Below are positions 1 through 11,701 of a DNA stretch of 64,000 bases, piece by piece. Location: contig OZ025814.1 of NCBI GenBank assembly GCA_964019425.1, positions 820,001 through 884,000 of the forward strand, read 5' to 3'. Numbering within the stretch: the stretch's first letter is position 1; every line of letters starts with the position of its first letter. The notes under the pieces are model-generated. The model saw nothing but the letters and a program-made list of their open reading frames with translations, was not told where the DNA came from and did no database searches. Source of the DNA: Flectonema sp. DT1601. Taxonomy: Eukaryota > Euglenozoa > Diplonemea > Diplonemida > Diplonemidae. The translations under genes were made by a program, and so were the position numbers.

Positions 1-1
1 T

Positions 2-1171
2 GCTGAGAGTTCTGCGCTGAGACAACAAAATAATATTCAAAACCAACTTATTGATCAGCTTGAGTCAGAGTTAAGTCTTAGATCAAGTGAATTAGTACCA
101 ATTGGACATTTGAAAACAAAAATTCTACATCATGAAACCACTAATCGAGAACTTCAGCGAGAAAAAGTCTTGCACGAAGAAGAAAAATTACGTCTTAGGG
201 AAATTCATTCGGAGCAACTCAACTGTCTTGAGTTAAAAAACCTCGAATCTACAGCGAGAGCAGCTTCTCTAGATACGATATTAAAGAACGAAACTGGCAA
301 ACAATCGGAGCTTACAAAACTACTCCAAAACGCCATTCTTGAAAGAGACAAAGCTTTAGAAGAAAGTCGATATCTTGAGCAAGTATACGCCAGAGTTAAA
401 GCTAATAATGATGGTGTTCAGTCAACTAAAATACATGCGGCAGCCCTTACAGAAGTTGAGGTTCATGCTTTAAGAGATCAGCTTCATGAACTTGTAAATA
501 CGTCGTCTGCATTGCGTGAACGTCTTGTTACAAAGGAGGAAGAAACTACTTCCCTCCGCCGTGATATTAGTTTATTGCAAGCAAAAGTATACGAAGTACA
601 ACGAACTCCTGTTAAGCATCGAGCAAGCCTCAACTTATCACCATTACAATCTGCATCTGTCCATGTTACCAGTACAGGTCGCAATCGTTCTGTGTCACCT
701 CGAAGGATTATTGATTTTCCTGTGGCACCTGTTGTAAGTAAGGAAGTTCAATCGCTTTATACGTCTACCCCCCTGTCTGATACTGCACCTGAAAATAAAA
801 ATCTTCTACAGCCTACTGCATCTGGTGTACCGAATAATGATTTTCAATCTCCGTATGCTGCTACACCTCGAAGGGAAGACTTGGGTGTTGCAGCGGATAT
901 GCAATCTTGTGAACCTATTGACGCTGATAGAAGTGTACCTCCAGTTCCCTTTAGGGGAATTAATTGTGAAGTCAGTGCATCTATACCGCGGGAGTTACTG
1001 CCGCAGTATGATCAGCTATTTAGGTCTCGTGGTATTTCCCCGCCTCGAATGTCACTTCAGGAAGCAAAAAATATGATTCGCTCGTACCCAAATCCACCTG
1101 CTGTGGAATCTACCAGCATGGGTGACGTAGATCCTGTGACAGTCGCGAAAGCCATGATGACCGTATCGTAA
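2..1171 (+). CDS. Coiled-coil protein, 5' partial
   Basis: The frame is open from base 2 to the TAA at 1169-1171, so the real start lies left of the window; the first 36 codons contain no ATG. The first ~195 residues are charged, heptad-like helix rich in E, K, Q, L and R, predicted as a long coiled coil. The tail is low-complexity Ser/Pro/Arg sequence with motifs such as SVSPRR and GISPPRMSLQEAKNM, which look like phosphorylation or microtubule-binding segments. No catalytic motif is visible. Similar charged coiled-coil proteins recur at 10588 and 26189, so this may be a cytoskeletal or flagellar component, but that is inference. Confidence 0.8.
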   Translation, partial: AESSALRQQNNIQNQLIDQLESELSLRSSELVPIGHLKTKILHHETTNRELQREKVLHEEEKLRLREIHSEQLNCLELKNLESTARAASLDTILKNETGKQSELTKLLQNAILERDKALEESRYLEQVYARVKANNDGVQSTKIHAAALTEVEVHALRDQLHELVNTSSALRERLVTKEEETTSLRRDISLLQAKVYEVQRTPVKHRASLNLSPLQSASVHVTSTGRNRSVSPRRIIDFPVAPVVSKEVQSLYTSTPLSDTAPENKNLLQPTASGVPNNDFQSPYAATPRREDLGVAADMQSCEPIDADRSVPPVPFRGINCEVSASIPRELLPQYDQLFRSRGISPPRMSLQEAKNMIRSYPNPPAVESTSMGDVDPVTVAKAMMTVS

Positions 1172-1442
1172 TCTTTGTGTTCCTCTAATCCATTATGCAT
1201 TCTTGATGGACCCTCTGCTTCTAACAGGCGCTCCAATCTTAAGTTGCGATTTGAATATCAGACGACATTTGGATTCCTAAAATTGTTGTTTCTGTACCTG
1301 AATTTGTATTAGTAATTCAGGTGTTGAGTAACCGTATCGTTGATATGTTTATTTCTATTACAGGTTGAGGATGTCTTTCTTACTTAATCTACCTTGTTGT
1401 GAGTAATATCTTTTTATAATGTATCATCAAATTCAACTACAG
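1172..1442 (+). promoter_or_regulatory. Intergenic spacer with hairpin and candidate splice acceptor
   Basis: A perfect 9-bp inverted repeat, ACCTGAATT/AATTCAGGT with a 9-nt loop, lies at 1296-1322. Two AG acceptor candidates follow a T-rich stretch: ATTACAG ending 1363 and CTACAG ending 1442. The second sits 12 nt before the ATG at 1455 and gives the better start for the next gene. The ATG at 1371 opens only a short out-of-frame ORF if transcripts begin at the first acceptor. Confidence 0.4.
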
Positions 1443-1454
1443 CCGGCCCCAGCC

Positions 1455-2165
1455 ATGGCAGGCGCCTCTAAAATGTTTGCGAGAACGACAGTACTTGGAG
1501 CGAGTGCTTTGAAGTACAATATACCTCTGAGATATTCGAAAGCTTTTAGGCAGAGAGATAGTGATTTCACAAAGACTTTGTGGGATCTTCCAACTGCTGC
1601 TGAAGTGGCACAACAGAACAGATTAAATAATTTCAAGCAATACTGGGGATTATCAATTATCTTAGGTTTAATTGCTTTACTTCCTTGGAAGTATGAGTTC
1701 GGTGACTTCAAAGATTCGATTGCTAACGCTCAAGCTGATGAGATGGCCAGTCAGTCATACGTATCATTCCTCATCGAATTAGTAGGACAGAGAAACAGAG
1801 CTTATGAGTGGTACAGATATTTAGGTAGGCCATCTACAGGTATGACTGATCCAGAGCAGCCACGTCCCCGAGCACCAGGAACTCAGGGTGGATTTCAAGG
1901 ATGGGATGTAACAACTGGTAAGCCAATCCATTCTTTAGAAAAACATGGAAAAATTAACATGTACTACGATAACGATTCCTTAAGCAAAAACTATATCACT
2001 GAGACAAAGGTGGACATGGATCGCATTCGTGACGTATGTTCTTTTACTTTTAACTAAATGTAATGCACGACACCAACCACACAACAGATCCGTGGAAGAA
2101 TCTCAGAAATCAGATCTGAAATGATGGCGTTAAGAGGAGACATGTACAAGAAAACTATGGAGTAG
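1455..2165 (+). CDS. Predicted mitochondrial single-span membrane protein (unknown family)
   Basis: Two exons, 1455-2033 and 2088-2165. The 54-nt intron starts GTATGT, ends ACAACAG, and contains a branch-like TAACTAAAT. The spliced product is 218 aa; without splicing the frame stops early at 2057. I chose ATG 1455 because it follows an acceptor-like CTACAG and gives an amphipathic, Arg/Lys-bearing N-terminus (MFARTTVLGASALKY) typical of a mitochondrial presequence; an in-frame ATG at 1419 is possible. One hydrophobic segment (YWGLSIILGLIALLPW) lies near residue 60, followed by a soluble C-terminal domain with YEWYRYLG. Single-span proteins like this are common as accessory subunits of respiratory complexes, but I do not recognise the family. 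Confidence 0.78.
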
Positions 2166-2616
2166 GGTTATGGACTATTTCATGGATTTTATGAACTAAA
2201 AAAAAAAAAAAAAAATTAAAACAAAGGGAAGAAACGAAGAAAAAAAAAAAAACGAAAATAATTATAAGGCAAAAGTGTAAGCTTATCAGGTTTCTTCTTG
2301 CTAATAAATTGGGGATTAGCAGCCTAAGTACATTGCCATTCACTACCTCGAAAATTCTATTCTGAGAAGTGTTGATGAGTTGTTTAATGGGAAGAAAATT
2401 CACCGTCAACAACAATAACGATTTCATCAGTGAACAGTAGAATTTTATACCGCGCATGGTTGACACGCACTACCTCGAAATTTTCTTTTTCTTTTTTTTT
2501 TTTTTTTTAAAGAACCCGAAGTGTTTCGAATAAGAAAAAAAGAATTATAAAGAAAAGTAAAGCTGTTCTTGTTTCTGATAATCAGTGTTCGCGTATGTGA
2601 GACCTTACTCTGTCTG
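2166..2616. other. Gene-free spacer, homopolymer-rich
   Basis: Contains A runs near 2198 and 2240 and a T run near 2490, no long open frame on the + strand and no recognisable RNA gene. The minus-strand frame here is driven by poly-T and is not credible. Confidence 0.6.
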
Positions 2617-2640
2617 GTTATTATTCTATTCTTTCTACAG
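2617..2640 (+). promoter_or_regulatory. Pyrimidine tract and AG, candidate trans-splice acceptor of the channel gene
   Basis: TTATTATTCTATTCTTTCTACAG ends at 2640. The first ATG downstream, at 2705, opens the channel frame and leaves a 64-nt leader. The site decides the start, because the same frame is open further upstream without an ATG. Confidence 0.5.
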
Positions 2641-2704
2641 GAGTAAATTTCGGTTTACTCGCTGTGTCGGTTGTACGCAACCCTCCCGGGGGGAGAACCC
2701 TCAA

Positions 2705-5700
2705 ATGACTAATATTTCAGATGATGATGACGATGATGGAAAACACGGCGCATTGAATGCTATTCGAAGGGTTCGAACCCGCAGTATCACCACATCTATT
2801 GCGAAAGGAGGACCTCCGGAGTTGTTAAGAAGCGTCGATATTCTTGATTTTGAATTGGGTCAAAGCAGCGCTGGACATCTTGGTGCTGCAGGAGGATTTC
2901 AAAAGTTCAGTGAAGCAGTAAAAACAGAGTTTTCACGAGCAATTCCATTGTATGGAAAATCATTTTTCATATGGGGAAGTAAATCTGCTCTTCGACAACG
3001 AGCAGTTCTGATCACCACTTCTAAACAGTGGAAGCTACTACTACGAGTTGTAACCTGGGTGTCTACTGTGACACTGTTTTTAGAAACTCGTAAAATTCAT
3101 GGTGAGGCGAGGACTTCCCGACAATCGATATTTATAATATTTGATTGGGTTGTCGTTGCATTCTTTTTATCTGATTTACTACTAAATTGTATCGCCTGGG
3201 GTTGTATATATTCAAGACGATCTGAACAAAGAGATGACGTTAATCACACATACCTTGGAGGGTCAAGTTCTAACAGGATTGATGCAGTAGTTCTATTCTG
3301 TTCAGTCGCGTTTATGAGCGTCGGACTTCACGGTGTTCATAGTCTCAGGATGCTGAAGTGTTTACCTCATGCGTACTTCCCTGAAATGCGTTCAGCCAGA
3401 GCAGTTTTTACTGCAGTTGAACGGTCATCCTCTCTTCTTATTGACAATATAGCAATTTTATTATTCTTTATTCTCTTTTTTAGTATTTGCTCTGTTGAGT
3501 TCTTTTCTGGTGGACATGCCTTTGGTTGTATGTCCGACAGCGGACGTATTCAACATGTTTTCTGTTCTACAACATCACACTCGATATTCCCTGAAAAGAC
3601 ATGTAGCACAACAGTGTTTGAACCCAGTGTGCTATCTCACAATAAGTCTTTGGTAAATTGTGTTAATGTCGGGAGTACAGGTCCTGCCTGGGTAACGTTT
3701 GATAATTTTGGATTCGCAACGATAACGAATTTTCAAATAATTCAACTTGAGAATTGGGGTGAGCTGATCCGACCGCTGTTCCGATCTCGTGACAAGGCTT
3801 TCACTTATATGTTCTTTACGTTGATGATTGTGGTTTGTCGTTTTATTGTAATCAACTTGTTTATTGCGATCATAGTGTTTCATTTTCAAGAGCTTCGTGT
3901 TCAAATGGACGGCGAAGATCCTGATGGATTACCTCAGTCAGGACTTACTTTAATGATATTAGATTTCAGTGACTGGTTTCCCAAAGCAAAACCATATCTA
4001 AAACAAAAGTTTCCGTCTGCATTCATAGAAACAAAGGAAGCATCCGTACCGTCAACACCAGTTGAGTGTACTGGCAACTCTGATGATGGATCTCCCTGCA
4101 GTCAGAAATCTCATAATAAAAGCTCTGTAAGCAAACTATCAACAACTGGTACTGGTGATAACCCTCCACCTCTTCCTCCTCTACCGCATACATCTGGACC
4201 ATCAGTTTTTAAGACGGCATTGTTAAACAAGCTGCTTAGTCCTCAAGGTGATCGTCCTCCGGCATCAGATAATTTGAGTTGTGAAAGTAATTCTCCCAGA
4301 CATGGCGGAGATCCTACTTATTTAGGAGTTAAGAAATCGAAGTCATTTAAAGTTTCAGACAAGAAAGACTCAGACATCTCTGAAGAAAAAGTTGTCGCAC
4401 TTGAAATCCCAGAAGTCAATCCATTGCGAAACAACGACTCTACAGGTACTCCTGAAATTGAGGAAATCGCTAGGAAAAGATCGTTGGCTGAAATCATTCG
4501 CGCAAACTACGTTGCGATTGGTAAATATATCACTGTTGGTGTTCTTATCGCTAATGTTTGTATTCAGGCTACTGAACATGATGGAATGTCGAAAAACCAT
4601 CAAAACATCATCGACATTACAGAATACGGATTCTTAGCTTTCTTTACAGCAGAGCTACTGATACGTGCAATTCATGCTTTTGATCACATTAGAGACTTAG
4701 TATTATCAAAACTATGGTGGTTTGAGCTATCATTGGTAATTCTATCCTACATCGCACAGGTTGATAAAGACTTAGTCCCAGCAACTAGACTTAGGATATT
4801 TAGACTAATGTCATACAATGAAATTGTATTGACATATTCAAGTAAGATTAATATAGAACCAATCTTATCACTGTTTTATATGATGATGGTGACGTTGTTG
4901 TTGTTTAGTTGTATTGGAATGCAATTTTTTAACGGGCTGTTAAAAATACCTGAAAAGAATGTATCTGAATGGATGCCGTCAGCTTGGGTATCAAGGTTTC
5001 ACTTTGATACGATCGCAAGAGGAATGCAGACTTTATTTATTGTAATGGCTGGTGATAATTGGAGTTATCCAATGTACCAAATGATGTCCGCATCTGATAC
5101 GGAACATTTAGTTCCAACGATGGCTTTTTTTTACATTTTCATCATTTGCTCTAATTGGATATTACTTTCAATGTTCATCGCAGTCCTCTTGCAAGAATTC
5201 GATATTGCGTCTCCGCTTGACAAGTCTTTAGAAAATCATGATGTTGTTACTCAATCTCGATCTCTGTTTTCAACATTTCTTCGTAAAGTAGATATGAGTA
5301 ACGCTGCTGACACCGTCGATGAAGAGAATATAGCTTCAGTATGTGCGATAGTAAATATGCACAAATGGGCATCTCGAGCTCGAACTGAACAAGACAAACG
5401 AGCCAATAGAATGCGAAAGGTAATGCTTAGTAGTAAGAACGTTGCTGACAGTGCTCGTGTTCTTCAAGGTGAGGGAATCACTAATTCGATTAAGGGGATG
5501 ATGCTGACTCTGAAATCATCCGAAATGTGGATTCAAAAAAGGTTTGCATCTTACTATTTATGTTTATCATTTAGAATAACAAACATACTTTCTTAATAAA
5601 ACATAAATCACCAAAAACAGCGGCGTAAAGGGAGCTAACCGACTAACAGGAGCGCAAACAACTGACGGGCCATTCAAACAACAGACGATGTTTGCGAATC

Positions 5701-8700
5701 TTATTAGACAAGCAAAACAGGCTTCAGAAGTTGTAGAAGCAAATGTAGACAAAGAAAAGGAAAATTTAGCAAAATTAGAACAAGACAAGTCAAGACTGAC
5801 GTCGGCGACTAAAATGAAGATAAGAATGTTAACAAAAGTATCGGGGGATCCAAAACGGTTACGAGAACTCGCGCTACGTGAAAGTGAAAGTCTCATTGTA
5901 GAAGCTAATGATGTAAAAGACGCAGAGTATGATGCGTTCGGAGAACCCGTCTGTGGATCTGATGATGAAGCACAGGCTCTACACTCACCAACAGCAAGCG
6001 AAGCATCATTCCCAACTACCCCAATGAGGAAAGCTATTGTAAATTCTCACAGAAATCTACTCGAGTCAGCAGCCATCCAAGAAGCTCTCAGTCAAATGCA
6101 AAAAGGAGACTCCACCGATCATGAACAAGGAATCAATAATGAAGCCAGTGAGGTTCGTGAAGTAGGTGACGGATTATCACTTCCTAAATGGATGGACATT
6201 CGGAGATCCAAACGTAAGAGAAAACTAAAAGCCATGTCCCTATTCTGCCTCACAGAGAATAACAAACTAAGAATGATTGCCGTCTCTATCTGTCGATCAG
6301 CAATATTTAACAGAGGGATTCTGGCTGCAGTATTAGCATCATCATTTCTGTTAATATTCAGCGCGCCTTCTGAAGCGTGGAAAGACTCTAATATGCACCC
6401 ACCACGTGGAGGTGTACTTAGTGACTCCATTGATGGGATTCTAGCAGTGGTGTTTTTAGTTATTTTTACAGCAGAGTTCATAGTGAAAGTGGTGGCTTAC
6501 GGATTCGTCTGGATGTCACGCAGCACCGAACACACCCGTCGACGTGAACAGGCTTATATTACTGATCCTTGGAACGTGTTGGATTTTGTAATTCTTATTG
6601 TGATGTATGCTAGTTTTATATTACAACATACTAATGGGTCCTCATCATTAAAGAGTGTTCGAATATTTAGAGTTCTTCGAGTCATCAGAGTTATTCGTCG
6701 AGTTGAATCGTTAAAACTGATTTCACAGGCGTTGTTGCATCCACAAACTCTGATTAGAATTGGTTTTGTTATGATACTCGCGTCTTTTTCATACTTATCA
6801 TTTGGTATCGTTGCGATGAATATGCTATCAGGAAAGTTAGGTAGCTGTACAGACACACTTCAAACACGAAAACTAACCTGTACTGGTACCTTTTCCGTTT
6901 CTTCAAACGGGCATATAGCCCCGAGAGTATGGAAGTCACCTGAAAGAAATTTCAACACAATTGGAGAATCGATTATAACTTTAATTGGTATCGCAAGTGG
7001 TGAAGACTGGGCGACACCAATGCTATCAGCGATTGACTCCACTGGTGTTGAAACTGGCCCAATTAGAGACAATAAACCTGTTTATGCGGCCTTTTTTATC
7101 TTTTACATGATCTTAATGTCTTTTTTTATTGTAAATTTAGTTATATTTGTAATCACCGACGCAACCAGAAGGCAATCAGGAACTGCAGGAATGGTACGCG
7201 AACAAGTTGAGTGGAGTGACTTAATGCACAGTATTAAAGTAACTCGACCCTTGCAATGGATTCCCCCACCAGGAAGAAACAAATTGGGAGAGCTAACCGT
7301 CGTTGGAAAGCTACGACTGTGTCTTCTTCGGCACGTTGGTCCAAAGCATTATTTAAAAGGGAAATATCGATATTTTGACGTTGCCATCAACACTGTGATT
7401 CTTATAAATATTCTCTTAATGACCACTGAGTACAGAGAAGGTGATATGACGTCGTTTCATAGTAGTTTTGTTGAACACGCGAACACCATTATAGTTTGTA
7501 TTTACATCATCGAAAGTTTAATAAGAATTATTGCTTGTAGTCCTGGGTCTTATTTTGGTGACAGATGGAACCGATTTGACAGCTTTATAGTTGGAGGGAG
7601 CATCTTTGGTCTGGTCATCAGTACCACTAACGCATCACAACACAGTGGTGTTGCGAAGAAGTTCTTTTCTGTGATTCGAATATTTCGGATTCTACGCGTC
7701 TTTAAAATGGTTCGTCGATTTAAAGGAGTCGCTTTCCTATTCGATAGTTTGTTAGCATCGATACCCTCAATAAGTAATATTATATTAGTTGTAGTCTTAT
7801 TCATGTGGATTTGGGGAGCTATCGGTGTAGAGTTATTTGGGGGAGTAAAAATGAGCGGCAGCATACATTCTGATATGAATTTTCGTTCGTTTTTTAATTC
7901 ATTTTGTACCCTGACTCTGGTAATAACATCTGATGATTGGATTGGGATTATGCAAGACGCTCGATTAACATCTCCACACTGCTCGACTAGACCTCCTTCA
8001 TGGATTAACAACAGCGTTGGTTCAACAGCAGATCTCAGTAAGGGCTTTAATGATTGTGGAAGTCCGACATTAGCAGCAATTTATTTTATAAGTTTTTTCG
8101 TGCTTGGAGCATATGTTTTTCTAAATCTCGTGACCGCAGCTATTCTTGATGAAGTGCAACACGCGATTAGCAGAGATCGATTTCGAGTATCCGAAGAAGA
8201 AATTGAAGATTTCAAACTAGTCTGGTCTCACATAGTTCAAGGGAACTCTCGAGATATACCCCGTTGGAGGATGGCCCATCTCATGGAATCGTTGTTCTTT
8301 AGAAATAAATTAGGTCTTCATCCTATTTATCACAAGAAGTTTTTCTACACGTACCTCCTCAAGCTTGACTGGTATAAATTAAAGCAACTTTCTAAATCCA
8401 AAACCCGCGATGTTACCTGTCAACGGTTGAAGTATGTGTTTGTTTTTTATATATTTCTTTTTTTTTTTTTTGAAACTTACTCTAAAAAAACAACAACAGC
8501 GCTGAGATGGCAAATCTATGGCCACCTCCAGTGTGGGATACATACAGATTCCATGAAGTACTTCACATTCTCTGTCATCATGCATACGAAGTATGTTCAT
8601 TACCCTTTATTATTAAAGCAATTAAAGAGATTCAATTATTTCTAAATAATAACAAACAGGACGTTGCCCTCAATCTCGAAGAAGTGGAACAACATCGTCA

Positions 8701-9252
8701 GTTCCAACGTAAAGCTGATCGACTTCTCGCTACACAAGTTATTCAGGTATGAGATTATTAGTTGGTTATAATACGATCTGTGTTGATATATAATACAGTA
8801 GATTTCTTACTTTAAAAAAAAAAAAAATAACAGTCTGTAGTGAGAACTATCTGCGCTTTGCATTATCTAGAAAAAGATAAATACCCGACATTGTGTTTGT
8901 CTCCTAATCAGAAAGTATTTCTAAAAGATTTACGTGAGAAGATTAGGAGATGGAAACAACAGAATGAAGAGAGAATGGTGAGGTCTGGTATCGTTCAAAG
9001 AGTGAGACTCTACAGACTACCTGGAGTGCTTCAAAAAGTATGTACAGTTTGTTATAAGAAACTAAATAGAATAAAGAAAAGGAAAATAACGAACCCAATC
9101 AGGTCGGAGTAGTACAAGAAGAAATCCGTATCCAGACTGATCAGCAATGCCGAAAGGACTTTCATCGATCAAGTGTCATATCTGTTCATCAACGAAATTC
9201 CATATTGCAACATGCTGCGCAAATGGCTCAATTAGGTTCACATTCTTCATGA
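2705..9252 (+). CDS. Four-domain voltage-gated cation (calcium-type) channel alpha subunit
   Basis: Six exons: 2705-5541, 5621-8431, 8500-8590, 8660-8746, 8834-9037, 9103-9252. All junctions keep frame, giving 2059 aa. Introns are 65-87 nt; four start GTATGT or GTATGA, the first GTTTGC. Four six-helix repeats are visible. The pore loops read LENW, GDNW, GEDW and SDDW, placing E349, D784, E1407 and D1717 in the selectivity ring, an all-acidic pattern of calcium-type channels (animal CaV: EEEE or EEDD; sodium channels: DEKA). S4 helices of repeats III and IV carry regular arginines (RIFRVLRVIRVIRR; RIFRILRVFKMVRR); those of I and II are poor in charge. The C-terminus is basic and helical and extends beyond the pore through the four small last exons. 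In trypanosomes a related channel is flagellar; a flagellar role here is only analogy. Confidence 0.93.
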
Positions 9253-10073
9253 CTACACTTCCACGGCTAGCTGGGGGCTTGAATTTGTGCAGGGTACCTA
9301 CTAGAGAGTCTTTGGCGGTCGTGGAGGTCTTGTCATTTTGGTTAATCAATAACTTGCAATTTATATCAACTTTAACAGTTGTGAAGTAGAGTAATGCAAC
9401 GTCTGTTACAGATCTTGTGATGGTTTTCACTTTTCACTACTTTATGTTGTCTTTCTATTCCCCTACCTTGATCGTTTTCATAACAAGGTAGGACTTTTTT
9501 AATATGTTTCTAATTATTATTGCTGTGAGGTTTCTCACAGGTATCCATACATTCTAGGTTTTCTAATCTAGGTCATGATTTCCTCTCGTTTCATCATTTT
9601 TTCTTAGTTCAATTATTCAGTCTCAAACCCCGTGGTGTTATCTGATGATAGAGCGTCAGTGGTTCGTTTCTTACCTTTTTTTTTTTTTTTTAAAATCTGT
9701 GGGGGGGAAAAAAAAAAAAAAAAAAACACAGACTCGAATATTAGGTATTTTTGGTTCAGTGTCACGTACATGTGTTTATGAAGAGTATTTAAGATTTAAT
9801 TACCTTATATATTTCTAAAAAGCACGGAAAACGACACTATTACCAAAATACCTGCTGAATGGTATGCAATTTGAAACAAAAACCATATCAGGTACTGTTA
9901 AATTTGAACTGTCATATGTGTCCCAAATGAGGATCTTTTATCCAATAAGAAAGAAAATAAAAATAGGGGAAAAAAAAAATCATTTAAACAGATAGTTACA
10001 CTTATTTTGGAATGTTGGAAATTTTGTGGAAAAGTTTTTTTTTGTTACTGGATAATGTCATTCTTAAATATCA
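9253..10073. other. Spacer after the channel gene, with two perfect hairpins
   Basis: No credible coding frame. Two perfect inverted repeats lie 3' of the stop: CCTACCTTG/CAAGGTAGG at 9462-9492 (13-nt loop) and CTGTGAG/CTCACAG at 9523-9540 (4-nt loop). Homopolymers flank 9700. A T-rich stretch ending AAATATCAG at about 10073 is a candidate acceptor for the next small gene. Confidence 0.5.
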
Positions 10074-10097
10074 GAAGTAGTTACACAACAAAACAAC

Positions 10098-10271
10098 ATG
10101 ACTGGTGGAGGTGTTATTGATACCATATCTGGTTTCTCTGGAACAATAACAAAAAGCTACGCTAACGGTATGCTGAGCGGGATTACTGTAGCGAGAAGCC
10201 AACCTCCTGCACAGCAACAATCAAACGGAGGATTACAACCTGCTAACGTTGGACAAGCATCTCAGTTGTAG
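10098..10271 (+). CDS. Small 57-residue protein, unknown
   Basis: ATG at 10098 follows a pyrimidine tract and an AG by about 24 nt, the same context as larger genes here. The product starts MTGGGVIDTISGFSGTITKS and ends in a Gln/Asn/Pro-rich tail (PPAQQQ, NGGLQP, QASQL). Codon composition is even and it contains none of the A/T homopolymers that fill the spacers. The first ~35 residues (GVIDTISGFSG, SYANGMLSGITVA) could form a short amphipathic or membrane-inserting helix. I recognise no family. It is too short for routine ORF calls, so coding status rests on context. Confidence 0.5.
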   Translation: MTGGGVIDTISGFSGTITKSYANGMLSGITVARSQPPAQQQSNGGLQPANVGQASQL

Positions 10272-10587
10272 ATGAAGAAGTTCATGTTGTTGTTACACTA
10301 CTATTACACACTTCTCATATTAACATATCAATTGAATTGGGGAGGAGGAATTAATAAAAAAAAATCCAAGTCAATTACACGGCCTTTATTTGTTGTACCG
10401 ACGTATTCGGAGATTGAAAGCAATTATTTCTTATGGTCATGATTTATTTTTCAGATGCTGTGTTTAATGAAAATATAATCTAAATGGGGTTTTTTTTGTT
10501 TTTTGCATGGTTGTTTTTTTTACGAAAAAAAACGTAAACGATGGTTAATTTAATTATATCTAAACAAAAAACCTAGGAAATTCATTT

Positions 10588-11493
10588 ATGGATTACTCCG
10601 AGAGAATTCGCGAGCTTGAGTTTGGAGTTCGACGGGGACTCCGAGGCGAAGCAAAATGGAAAGAGATTGTCGTATCGGTGTTAAGAGAAAGAGACTCAAT
10701 AATGTCAGAGTTGAGGAGTAGCATGGAAACAATTAACATCCTTCGACTAGCACTTGATACTGAATCCAGTGGTGTTCAGAAAGTAATAACCGATAAAGAC
10801 ACAGAAATAAAGGTACTAACCAGTGATAAGGTAAACTTAGAAGACAACGTTCAGGCGATGCAAAATGCGATTCAATCGTATGAAAGTCACAGTGCGAAGA
10901 TGCAAAATCACATCGAAGGTCTCTGTAATGAACTACAACTACTTCAAAAGAAGGTAAGCTCTGCAAAGGAAAGCGAATCATCGAAATCTGATGAACTCGA
11001 AAAAGAGCAAAGTGATCGTTTCAAAGTAGAACAGAAAGTCTCCAGTCTTGAGAATCAACTTCGGGAATTAAAAGAAAGAATTGAAACTCAATCAAGAGAC
11101 TTAACGTCAAAAGAAGAACTCAATAACAACTTATCAAAACAACTTGGAAAGATTGCTGGATTTCAGCAACTGATGGCTGATAAACAAGAGAATGATAAAA
11201 TGAGAATAAATTCTCCGAGAACTCGACGTCGGATTAAAAAGAAATCTATTCACGAAACTGAAACTATCCCACCTGAAGAACTTCATGCTATTTCTTATCT
11301 GACTGCAGCAAATCCATCCTTGAGAGAAGCAATGAAACGAGTTCCTCTATCGTCGGAGAATCGTAACAGAGTTGATGATGATAAAGTAGTAATGGATAAA
11401 TACAAATGGTGTTCATCTTCACTAAATACCACTAAATCATCTATCTTGTCAAGGTTTTACTTACCCAGAGATGGGACAGGATGGGAACAGTGA
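10588..11493 (+). CDS. Coiled-coil protein
   Basis: 301 aa from ATG 10588 to TGA. Residues ~30-205 are heptad-like and very rich in E, K, S, L and Q (for example LEKEQSDRFKVEQKVSSLE), predicting a long coiled coil. A basic patch follows (SPRTRRRIKKKS), then a conserved-looking tail (LHAISYLTAANPSLREAMKRVP). No enzyme motif is visible. The short leader follows AAACCTAG, a weak acceptor. Likely structural, perhaps cytoskeletal; that is inference from composition only. Confidence 0.75.
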   Translation: MDYSERIRELEFGVRRGLRGEAKWKEIVVSVLRERDSIMSELRSSMETINILRLALDTESSGVQKVITDKDTEIKVLTSDKVNLEDNVQAMQNAIQSYESHSAKMQNHIEGLCNELQLLQKKVSSAKESESSKSDELEKEQSDRFKVEQKVSSLENQLRELKERIETQSRDLTSKEELNNNLSKQLGKIAGFQQLMADKQENDKMRINSPRTRRRIKKKSIHETETIPPEELHAISYLTAANPSLREAMKRVPLSSENRNRVDDDKVVMDKYKWCSSSLNTTKSSILSRFYLPRDGTGWEQ

Positions 11494-11701
11494 ATCCTCC
11501 GTATAATTTAAAAAAAAAAAAAAAAAAAACACTCATCCTGAAAAACTTAGATAAAAAAAACCATCATAGGTTATGCTAGCCTTAGTCCTGTATACTGTAT
11601 TATTATTTTATTATTATTATTATTATTTTTTGTTGTTTATTATAACTTTTGTATCTCTCAAACAGTAATCTCGATAACAGAGAAACGGGAATTAAACAAC
11701 G

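Noticed and set aside
1371-1406. Short ORF from ATG 1371 with a possible GTGAGT donor joining the mitochondrial protein
   Set aside because: Splicing 1398 to 1443 leads out of frame and stops within nine codons; an acceptor at 1442 serving ATG 1455 is simpler.
2752-2800. GGGTTCGAACCCGC, like a tRNA B box
   Set aside because: It lies inside the channel coding sequence and no A box, acceptor stem or anticodon arm fits around it.
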